Assembly (NCBI GenBank): GCA_963514095.1
Contig: OY741280.1
Location: 9,065,964-9,129,963, forward strand
DNA length: 64,000 bases
Direction of reading: 5' to 3'
From: Eutrigla gurnardus
Lineage: Eukaryota; Chordata; Actinopteri; Perciformes; Triglidae
The notes beneath the pieces were generated by a model. The model was given only the letters and a program-made list of their open reading frames with translations. It was not told the DNA's origin and searched no databases. This document shows, piece by piece, positions 54,926-64,000 of this stretch (position 1 is its first letter; each line of letters opens with the position of its first letter). The position numbers were made by a program, and so were the translations under genes.

Positions 54926-55654
54926 ACAGAGAGAGATGAACACCGTCTCCCATGACACGGAGCCACGAGGGGAGGAGGGGTTCTCAAGAGGTTAGCTAAT
55001 TTGGCCCACTGGTGCCTTAACCACATCTCGCTCGCTTCACTTCATTTTACATGCTCACACGTCGGTCCAAACCTCCGCTCACAAATCTACTCTGCCTTTT
55101 CTACCGCTCACGTCTTAACATCATACAACTTTCATTAGGGGGCAGACAGAGTGATGGCCCTAATTCAGAGCCGGCCTTTGGCCCTCATCTTATTCCCTCT
55201 ACCAGTTAAATCCTCTGGGATACGCAAAGGCTTTGGAGCAGTAGAATGGATACTGTAACTCTGCCCGCTGTAGATTAGTTTATGCATATGAGTATACTTC
55301 CATAGTTCTCTCCTCCTGTCAGTAATTTTGAAGTCACCTTAGAGAAAGATTTTACATTCACCAGGTTGGTTTCAGGGAAGTTGGGTTCAGCGTCTTTATA
55401 TTCATTCCACCAATAAGACATATTACTCTATTTCTGTTTCTAAATCTTGTGAAAATAATAGGGATTTCAGTTCAGTTAGGGGTGTTTTCTTTAGAGGGTT
55501 AGGGCTCTTTAAAAGATGGAGAATATTTGAGTATAGTGTGTTTCGAATTTTGCACTGGAATATTTGAGTATGTATCATTTTCTATGTTGGATGCTTTTAA
55601 AATGTATTTGGATTGTGTGGTGCATTTCTTTAGCACTTTGTCTCGATTATTTTG

Positions 55655-55720
55655 ATATTTTCTGTAAAGCACTTTGCTTCATTGCTAAAAGGTGCTACAT
55701 AAATGGCCTTGCAGGAAAAT
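55655..55720 (+). repeat. Possible LINE/SINE 3' tail
   Basis: TGTAAAGCACTTTGCTTC, then GCTAAAAGGTGCTACATAAA resembles the AAAGCACTTTG...AAGGTGCTATATAAAT tail shared by several fish retroposons. The 5' part is not recognisable. Confidence 0.5.
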
Positions 55721-56389
55721 TGAAGATTCAAGCTGTTGACCCATTCACAGTTTAAACATTGTATTCTGTAGAAAAATACCAAGCTGACATGTTGCTTATC
55801 TTCTCCTGTAAGGTCAAATGACAGATTAATGCACTGTGTGTGAAGACATATTTGTGGCTCATTTAACAGTGTTTAACTAATGAAGGCAATATAGTCCTCT
55901 TATCGGATCATCAATATATCCCTGTCTTGGATTTCAGCTAATGTGCACATGTACACAAAACTAAACTGTATTTAAACAAACTAAGATATACAGAAGACTT
56001 TTCTCTATGGACCAGATGGAGGTAAGCGAGCACTGATGTTTGAGGTACAGAACATAGTCGTCGTGTAAGAACTCCAAATGTACATGCATTGCCAATCAAC
56101 AAGAACGAATAACTTAATTTACTAGTGAGGTGTTGCCAGTCGATGACGCAACAGGACGAAGAGCTCCATTTATTTGTGGGTACACACTATAACTTCTACT
56201 TTATTTTGATTTACGAGATTTTTAATAGCATCAACAGGAAGTTGGCCTGTGTAGTGTTTCTTCTGAAATACTGCCAAGGGCAGGCAGTGTACTGTGCACC
56301 AATCCATACTGATCTGCAGAGATCTGTTAAAGAAATGGGAATGGATATAAATGACAAGGTGTGTATGTCTGTATGTGTGTGTGCACGTA

Positions 56390-56392
<3 letters not shown>

Positions 56393-56438
<46 letters not shown>

Positions 56439-56557
56439 CTCTGTGTAGGGGCTTCTGCTAGAGCATAAAGGGGCTCAGTGCTCTCAGAAAGAACCATGGC
56501 TCATGAGCACAGAATACTAATCCTGTCACCGCAGACAACCCGAGCAGACAGTCCACA

Positions 56558-56629
<72 letters not shown>

Positions 56630-56674
56630 CATTTTATTAACAATCAACTTTGTTGTCAACGGTGGCATCTGTGC

Positions 56675-56731
<57 letters not shown>

Positions 56732-56939
56732 ACGTGTTGTGTGCGTGTGTGCATGTGTTGTATGTGTTGGAGGAGTTAAGGGTTATTAAAACACCTGTAT
56801 GTGCTGTACTCCAGCACAGTGTGAAAGTAAACACCGCTCTCACCCATGCTGCTAAAGACACACACACGAAAACACACACTACGCTCTGCTCTAATTACCA
56901 GGAAAGCAGATAGTATTCCATGAGGAAGGGATGAGCCTG

Positions 56940-56980
<41 letters not shown>

Positions 56981-57017
56981 GTGTGTGTGCGTGTGTGTGT
57001 GAGTGAGTGTGTGTGTG
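56393..57017. repeat. Cluster of four long dinucleotide arrays
   Basis: GT at 56393-56438, CA at 56559-56626, GT at 56677-56730 and interrupted GT at 56943-57017. The CA and the second GT array face each other across a 50-bp spacer. Confidence 0.94.
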
Positions 57018-58841
57018 AGAAAGTGACGGACCACTGGCTCCTGTTCAATGCAAGGGTGATATGGTCCCAAGAGTCCCAGCCAAATCCCAGTCCTCTGTCG
57101 AGGTTTTTCCTCTCTCTCCGTCTGTGTGTCTGTCTCTGCATCCCACCATCTCTCTTTGTCTCTCACTATGCCTCCCCCATTTCACATAGAACACACTCTA
57201 CACCGTCTATCTGTGCTAATGAGCATTCCCAGTGATTGCTGTGTGCGAGCGTGCATGTGTGCATGCGTGAGGGGGAGAATGCCATATGGAGGTGTGAATG
57301 TCAAGAGACTGAGGCAGGTGTCCGGCTACAAGACCTACTTGTGGGACAACCTGACACCTGGATAATGAACCATGTACCTGAAACACGACAGGACCAGGAC
57401 ATCTTGTCCATATTGATTTAGATATGTTGTATATGCAGAATTATTTGTTACCACAATGTGGTGCAGGAATATGATCAAGCCTGGATTCAGTTTACATGCG
57501 TCGTAGATGCTAATGTGAAGTGTTTCATTATGCTGATTTGAGTTGAGATTTATTACATAGCTTTATACAGGGCTATTATAAAAATCAAAAGAATTGAAGT
57601 CTTTCTCCCTGAAAAATGGCCCTCTGCCACTCATTGTAAGTTAGTAAAAAATGAAAAGAAAGAGAGAAAAACACTGCAGTAAAAAAAATATATATATCTA
57701 TATATCTGGCTGCCCTGGTACTGCTGCATCTGAAACACTGCTGGTGGATATTGGAAGCATGACATATAACCAGACAAAGAAAAAGACAACCGTGTCTACA
57801 TGGTGGCACCAAGTCCATTATAATTCTGAACAAGGATTGCTTTATTTTAACTTAACTTTAACCAAGTAGTAATGTTTGAGTAGTAATAGTAAGTAGTAGT
57901 AATAGTATTATGCCAACAAGTATTTTTGGAAGAAAATGTAGAAAATGTGTCCATAATCCTTCAATTTATCCAACCCTGTGACACTATCTCAAGCTAGCTT
58001 GAAGTAGCTTATCCTGTCATTAAATTATAATGACAATTCAAAGAATTACTTTTTTAAATGCAAATAGTGTAGTGTTGTGCTAGTTATGTGCTAAACATGC
58101 TGTCACGGTGTACTACAGCATACACATAGAGCACTCTTTAGAAGGAAACCTCCATTTCCAGCCTCAAGTTAATGCGACTGAGCCAATAAATTACATTTAA
58201 GGACAGCAATGGTGGCTGCCACAGCATGATGGATGAGCCAACACATTGAGGATGGTATAATTTCATTATGAATGATTGATGAATGATTGCGAACAATGGT
58301 GCCACGTGTAAAGCTACTCTACATGTCCGTACAACCCTCAACAGCTGATAACACGAGGACACCTGTACTCATACAATAAGATAAATCGGACGTCTGAGTG
58401 TAATTTTTAGATAAGTTAAAAAGCCAGTGAATGGGGTGGAAATGATTGTGTAACATAATCAGGTCTATATCAAATATTTAACCCCTTCTGTGCGGTGGAT
58501 CTCAATCACCAGGAAAAAGAGGGCTGGGAGACATCACGGTGGTATTATGGAAATTCTCCAATTAAGCGAAATAAGCTAATGCTTATTGACTGAGATTACC
58601 AAACTATATTTGGACATGGTTCTTCTTCATCTCAATATAACAACACACCACTCAAAGCCACTCTATGCCGGTTGTCTGTTATAGAATCAGTTTCAAGTGC
58701 TTTTATGACAAACGTAAATGGAAAACAAGAGGGTCGACAGAAGTGCTGTACTTAGGCATGGCGGTGCGTTGAGCTCAATGCCAACAAAACAAATTGGATT
58801 GTGTAGCATGATTACATTTGTTAAGAACTACAGCTGAGGCT

Positions 58842-59340
58842 GCTGGGAATGTCATTAGTTCTGAAGGTATTTGGTTACAAACCAAAGTATTGGACAAATT
58901 AAAATGTCAATGCAATGATGGCCTCAGGTAGGGTGAGGGAATCATTTATGTGATTTCGAGGGTTATATGCCTGTCTGCACCAGATTTCATGGCGATAGTT
59001 CCCAAGAAATTTAACTCAAAATCCAAAAAGTGAACCTTGTAGTGTGAGAGGAAAAGTCAGAGGATCACCCACGTCAGAAGAATAAAACTAGATTGTTTTG
59101 AACTAGGCCAATGGATGTCTGCATAGAACTCCATCCAGTAGATGTCGAGATATTTCATAGGGTACGTCAGAAGTTTGACATTCGGGCGGCACTAGAGAAA
59201 AAGTCTGAGAGACACCAAAGTCACTATTGATTCTCTCTCTGCATATATCAGTACAAACTCTCCCCATCTGTCCAATAGCCCTGAAATAGACATTTGAGTC
59301 TAGATCAAAGTGGTGAAACAAAGGACCGAGATGACGGCAT
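58842..59340 (+). repeat. Dispersed teleost repeat, copy 2 of 2
   Basis: Longer copy of the 20246-20440 repeat: GCTGGGAATGTCATTAGTT, TGGACAAATTAAAATGTC, GAGGAAAAGTCAGAGGATC and GTCGAGATATTTCAT. It appears to hold related sub-units in tandem: the 'aaaagtc...gatcacc' unit at 59051-59071 recurs in diverged form at 59198-59220. Confidence 0.68.
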
Positions 59341-59640
59341 TGTCATCTCCAGAGCCATGACTGGCTTAAATGGTGAGGCCACCAAGGTTTGCAGGTCCTT
59401 TTAATGCCGTTTCAGGTACTATATACCTTTCCACTATTTGTTCTATGTACTATTTTAAAATGTTATATGGAGGTTGACTGCATTCCCTATACTATTTTGT
59501 AGTATAACCATGTGGAGGAATGTGTTTGTTGGTTTTCATAAGGCTCCATACCCACACACACACAGCATGTCCACGCTTATTTTCAATAAACGCATTTTCC
59601 TCTCAGGGAAGGAAGGTAGTGTGTTTGTGAATATTATCTG

Positions 59641-59811
59641 GGGTGGCTGTAGCTCAGTGGGCAGAGTGGGTCGTTCTTTAACCATAAGGTTGGCTGTCAA
59701 TCCCCAGCTACTGCCTGTATATCGAAGTGTCTTTGAGACACCGAACCCCAAGTTGCTCCCTGGGTGCTTCACAGCAGCCCACTGCTCCTCAACACTTAGG
59801 ATGGGTTAAAA
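59641..59811 (+). mobile_element. tRNA-derived SINE, second family
   Basis: It starts GGTGGCTGTAGCTCAGTGGG, with an A box-like TGTAGCTCAGTGGGCAGAG and a decayed B box region TGTCAATCCCC. The body carries GTCTTTGAGACACCGAACCC, CCAAGTTGCTCCCTGG and GCCCACTGCTCC, ending near GGATGGGTTAAA. I recognise this layout as a common teleost tRNA-headed SINE. No target-site duplication was evident. Confidence 0.8.
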
Positions 59812-60393
59812 GGACAAACTCATTTGCATATTGCTTTGAGCTCAGCTTATATCTTTATGTGCACTGGTCATTGTGCAAAGCAAGCTTGATTGCCTGCTTA
59901 TTCAATCCTATGAAAGGGTTTTATGATCACTTTCAAGCAGTCTAATATTGCCTTCATCACACATTTTCTTTCAATTATGAATAGTAGCTGCATGTGTTCA
60001 AACAGTGAGGGTTTTTTCTAGCGAAACACAGAGTCAGGCGTTTGCCAGGAGTTTGGCAGAAAATCAACCACCAGCTGAATTTGATGTGACTGGCTTATTA
60101 TTTTGAACCAAGGCAGAGGGGGGATAAATGTAGATCAATACAATGAAAATATTACCATGGTGAGTGAAAGAAAATTTGTGAAAATGAGAAGTTGATACAC
60201 AGTGGTGTATTTGTTTTTGCGTCAAACCCATTGCACGTCAGTTATGATATGCGTCTGTGTTAAGGCTGTTGCTGTTGATTGACAGAAGAACCAGATCTGG
60301 AGCTTTTTCCTTTTTTTTCTTCTTTCGAGCAGACCTGACATTCAGTCAGACAATGCCTAAGGAGCTCAAACACACATTGTATGAGAGTGAGTG

Positions 60394-60399
<6 letters not shown>

Positions 60400-60463
<64 letters not shown>
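60400..60463. repeat. (GT)n microsatellite
   Basis: 64 bp, preceded by GAGT units. Confidence 0.95.
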
Positions 60464-60466
<3 letters not shown>

Positions 60467-61353
60467 ATGTGGTTTCGAGCACTTGCATCATGAGCAGGGA
60501 AGTTACAAAAATGTGAAGGATTTGACCATACGTGCATGAATGTAGTGGCCTTTCTGGTCTATGTATTGTGTGTTAAAAACATATATGGAATGAGATCTTC
60601 AGAACTTATTGCATGCTTCAGGGTGATGTAGCGAAGACAGATGCATGTATGTGATGCCTTTCAGTGCATAATAAAACCAGGGATAGATACTTAGGAATAA
60701 GGTATAAGTGAGTAGGAATAAAACAGCAAATGTCTTCTTTATAGCATAATTCAGATTGTTTTGCCCTTAATACCCACTTTATATGAAAATGAGACAAAAT
60801 TTGTTTAACTGTGTTTATACATAAATATGCGGTTCAAATGTGCTCAGCGTCATGGCGTTAAACATTTAGAGATTTGATAGACACATTCCCAGGACTCAAA
60901 ATAATGTACATGCTGATTGAAAATAATGTCACATTTCAGACTCTACCGCACCATTGGTCACCGAGATGTGTATTTATATATAAACAGGCCACACTAAATA
61001 TTCATTATTGACAGACTTCACCTGCACAGAGAAATGATGTTCCTTCGTGCCATCTAATGCCATGCAAAGTAGAACTTAGTCGGGTCATATCTATTATGAA
61101 GATACAGTATTCTCAACAAGAACAACAATCTCCTCGGCTTCAGCGAGACCTGCAAAGGGTTTTGTCGATACAGCCATAATACCATGAGCTTAGTGAAGGT
61201 CAGTCAGCATAATAGACTATTGTCCATCATAGGCAGAATCACAATAGGAAGATATAGGGCTTTCATCCAGAGCACATTATAATTTGCCTGTCATTCACCC
61301 ATTCACTCACTCACACACGCAGGCACACAAATGGCAGTGAGTAACCATGCTAA

Positions 61354-61372
61354 CCCCCCCCCCCCCCCCCCC
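61354..61372. repeat. C homopolymer run
   Basis: About 19 consecutive C on the plus strand. Confidence 0.93.
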
Positions 61373-62530
61373 AGCCACAGCCATCCAGAGGAATTTAAAA
61401 AATGTTTTCTTTCTCCAGATTTCATGGGCCCTTTATTTTGAAAGTTCACTATTAGATGGTATGTGTCTTAAAGGTTGCTCACATTTTCCGGCATTTACGT
61501 TCAGCAATACCTACTCATCAACCACTAGTCCACTGGGACACCCTTCAACAGAGCAATCTGCCCGAAAATCTGTCTGAAAAGATTGTGTACATACATGTAA
61601 AATATTGGGGTCATTTAATGTCAAAAAAGTATCAGAATCTCTATCACTTTGCGAGTGCTTTATTTTCTCGAGGTGGAAAAAATGTTCTCGTATCTGCATT
61701 GAAAATTAAAGAGCTGTAGGAAAGGTTGCAGAGTCAAAACATGAGAAAAAGATTTAGAGATGGAGACGGGGAGAGATGGAGCAGGAATTCAAGCTTTCAA
61801 GTCTCTGACTCAGATAGAGCGTTCATGTTTGTCTTTTAGTAGATAGAGAAATGTGACAGGAGGTTGATAGAGGCAGGATTCTGGCTCTCACTCAGACAGT
61901 GTGATGTTCGTTTTACATTCCACTATTTTTGGGGTAATTAGGACATAGGGGAATTGTTTGGAAGAAAACAGTCTTCTACACATGAAGGCTTGACCACACT
62001 TCCACAAGCTATCTCCTCAAGGATGCCGTGCAGTTCACAGCAGTGTCTGTGAGCGGTGAGTGATTAGAGTGACCAGCAGCAGACCGATATGTATTCAACA
62101 TCAGTGTCTTTGAGGTGAGGCCCAGGAAAGCCAACGGGGCTTCCAGGCAATTGGCATCAGTGTCTTATCACCCCGACACTTGGCATCAATTTACCGCTAT
62201 TTGGCTTTTGTCTCAAGCAACAGTGCATCGGTCCTCCTACACCATGTCTCTTCCTCTGTCCCTCCCCTTCTCGTTCTCCGAGTACTCCAGAGAACGATAA
62301 CCTTCCCGCCAGCAAGGTAAGACTCTCCGCAGCTCCCAGTATGTGTGCAAGTGTGGTTTTAAAGGCTTGCAATAAGATAGACTGGGTTCTAATTAGTACT
62401 GTCAACTCTGCAAACATGTCTGTAATGCACCCAAAATGATTATGCAATTGTGTGAATTTAAAAGGTGCAAACACTGTGTGCAGGGGTGTAAAGGCAAATC
62501 CTAACATTGTCAACAAATCATTAGTTTAGT

Positions 62531-62531
62531 G

Positions 62532-62590
<59 letters not shown>

Positions 62591-62592
62591 AG

Positions 62593-62666
<74 letters not shown>
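62531..62666. repeat. Compound (CT)n-(CA)n-(CATA)n
   Basis: About 136 bp: CT repeats switch to CA, then mixed TACACA units, then CA again. Confidence 0.94.
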
Positions 62667-62667
<1 letters not shown>

Positions 62668-63122
62668 GCAGCTTGTAACTGAACTCCTAGGAGCCACACC
62701 TCTTGGCCACATGGGGGAATCTCTAAAATATAGATCAGAAGGCTGAATTTCTGACAGCCATTTACAAATCTTTTGATGGAAGGTTTAAAGGGCCCCTTTG
62801 AACTGCTTCATTTTTTAATTACAGGCCAACAAACAAAATTCAAATAATAAATTCCTTGTCAAGCAGAGGCACGGGGCTTCCCTGAGGTGGTATGGGGGAG
62901 GGGGTGGGGGGGGGCTAGGATAACAAGGAGAAAGTTTTCTCGTCTATTTACTACTGCAACAAAATAAACAACTTATATGTGATAGAATTATTTTATAGTT
63001 TTTAGTAGGGCTTAGACGATATGCTTATCTCTTGATATGGATTTATCAATTGGACATACATTGCAATGTAGTAAGTATTAGTAACGGATTCAACAAGTTT
63101 TGCAACTTAATATTACATTTAG

Positions 63123-63229
63123 ACCTGTCCAGGGTGTACCCTGCCTTCGCCCAATGACAGCTGGGATCGGCTCCAGACCCCTGCAACCCTGAATACAGGA
63201 TAAGCGGTAGACAATGGATGGATGGATGG
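63123..63229 (+). mobile_element. 5'-truncated SINE tail with 14-bp target-site duplication
   Basis: A 107-bp insertion beginning ACCTGTCCAGGGTGTACCC and ending in an ATGG/GATGG tandem tail. It is flanked on both sides by the identical 14-mer AATATTACATTTAG (63109-63122 and 63230-63243). The core (CTGGGATCGGCTCC, then GGATAAGCGGTAGACAATGG) is one I recognise as the 3' end of a tRNA-headed SINE widespread in teleosts. Truncation plus a target duplication is the signature of LINE-mediated insertion. Confidence 0.9.
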
Positions 63230-63854
63230 AATATTACATTTAGCATTTTATAGCAGCTCAAGTATTCAGACATTGTCAAGCTACAAATAGGAAACTGTAC
63301 TTGGAATGTCTTTAAATTGATACAGAAAAAATACTTGATTTTATATCTGTATGTAGTCAGGCATGTCCTGAATCAGTCATTTCCCCCAGTAACCTAAAAA
63401 TCAAAGAATATATAGGAATATTATTCTTTGTTAACACCATATTTCTGAAAGTGGATCTAGTCACACGTGCATCCTTCCGCCAACTCAGCCAAGTCTGTTG
63501 CTAGCTCTCCCTGTGAACTCAGCCTATGCTCCCTTCTATTAATACACCCACAGTCAGCTCAATCTGGGCAGTCTGAATGCATTTAATATAAATGTCACTA
63601 CATATGTGCATTAAAGATGTAGCATCATTTGAAGAACACAGAGATGTGAGTTATGGCTTCTGGCAACCCAAAGCATACTTCACCCTATGTGCATTGTTTA
63701 CAACCGTTTGGATTTAAAAAGTGACGGTGTGCCCCACTGATCTTGGAGCAAGTTCGGCTTTCTCATTTCAGCTTTATTTTCTTGAAAACTAAAAAGAGAC
63801 TGAAATGAAGCAATTGTGTGGAATCATTTTTTTTAAATCACTGAAAATGATTTA

Positions 63855-64000
63855 GGGCTGCACGGTGGTGTAGTGGGTAGCACTCTCGCCTCACAGCGAG
63901 AGGGTCCCGGGTTTGATTCCTGGGTCGGCCCGGGCTCCTTCTGTGTGGAGTTTGCATGTTGTCCCCGTGTAAGCGTGGGTTCTCTCCAGGTTCTCCGGCT
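63855..64000 (+). mobile_element. tRNA-derived SINE head, cut by window edge
   Basis: It starts GGGCTGCACGGTGGTGTAG. The Pol III A box-like TGGTGTAGTGGG is at 63866-63877 and the B box-like GGTTTGATTCC at 63910-63920. A perfect stem CTCTCGC/GCGAGAG (63883-63889/63896-63902) with a six-base loop lies between them. The following GTGTGGAGTTTGCATGTTG and GCGTGGGTTCTCTCC are typical of this teleost repeat. The 3' end lies beyond the window. It is not a functional tRNA gene: there is no acceptor stem and no 3' tRNA end. Confidence 0.85.

Larger units (their letters stand above)
50001..64000 (-). other. Upstream adgrb2 intron or flank, part 3
   Basis: No gene was recognised. Contents: a LINE endonuclease remnant at 49948-50275, dense dinucleotide arrays at 50471-51092 and 56393-57017, a retroposon-like tail at 55655-55720, dispersed repeats at 58842-59340, a SINE at 59641-59811, arrays at 60400-60463 and 62531-62666, a SINE tail at 63123-63229 and a SINE head at 63855-64000. 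The stretches 51900-54300 and 57100-58800 show nothing recognisable. Confidence 0.55.

Noticed and set aside
59641..59712. Possible functional tRNA gene
   Set aside because: The B box is degraded and the downstream sequence is typical SINE body.
63855..63927. Possible functional tRNA gene
   Set aside because: A and B boxes are present, but no acceptor stem closes and the sequence continues into SINE body.

Overview
The window is vertebrate, almost certainly teleost fish, nuclear DNA. It is AT-leaning, intron-rich and full of long (CA)n/(GT)n and (GA)n microsatellites. It also carries dispersed repeats that I recognise as recurrent in ray-finned fish genomes: tRNA-headed SINEs, a short insertion ending in ATGGATGGATGG, tails of the 'AAGCGTCTGCTAAATGAC' type, and a decayed LINE. 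There is no bacterial, viral, CRISPR or operon-like content. The only protein-coding gene I can support is on the minus strand: thirteen internal exons of an adhesion G-protein-coupled receptor of the BAI family, best assigned to adgrb2 (BAI2). The assignment rests on remembered family sequences, not on a search. || Layout in transcript order, high to low coordinate. Exon 31086-31169 encodes an acidic linker. Four thrombospondin type-1 repeat (TSR) exons follow at 28405-28593, 20851-21018, 14338-14502 and 13801-13965. Two exons (12442-12543 and 11018-11124) form the hormone-receptor-like HormR domain. Six exons (9798-9992, 9147-9215, 8502-8610, 7994-8140, 3692-3785, 2643-2745) cover most of the GAIN domain. 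All thirteen have AG acceptors and GT donors, the phases join without a stop, and together they give 1697 coding nucleotides (about 565 codons). The window stops before the GPS cleavage site, so the seven-transmembrane region and tail lie beyond position 1. The signal-peptide/N-terminal exon lies beyond position 64000, or was not recognisable. || The region 31170-64000 shows no coding exon and is best read as part of one very long intron (at least 32.8 kb) upstream of the acidic-linker exon. It is mostly unremarkable sequence with microsatellites, mononucleotide G/C runs, SINE and LINE debris and a few notable palindromes. || The most useful second-look items are: a 12-bp duplication at the 3692-3785 acceptor that repeats a splice-acceptor-like CAG|AG three times in frame; a choice of two in-phase donors 27 nt apart at the end of TSR1; a 107-bp SINE-tail insertion with a perfect 14-bp target-site duplication; two oppositely oriented dinucleotide arrays that could form a long hairpin; and a 22-bp perfect palindrome next to a 21-nt G run. 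I found no convincing previously undescribed biological system here.
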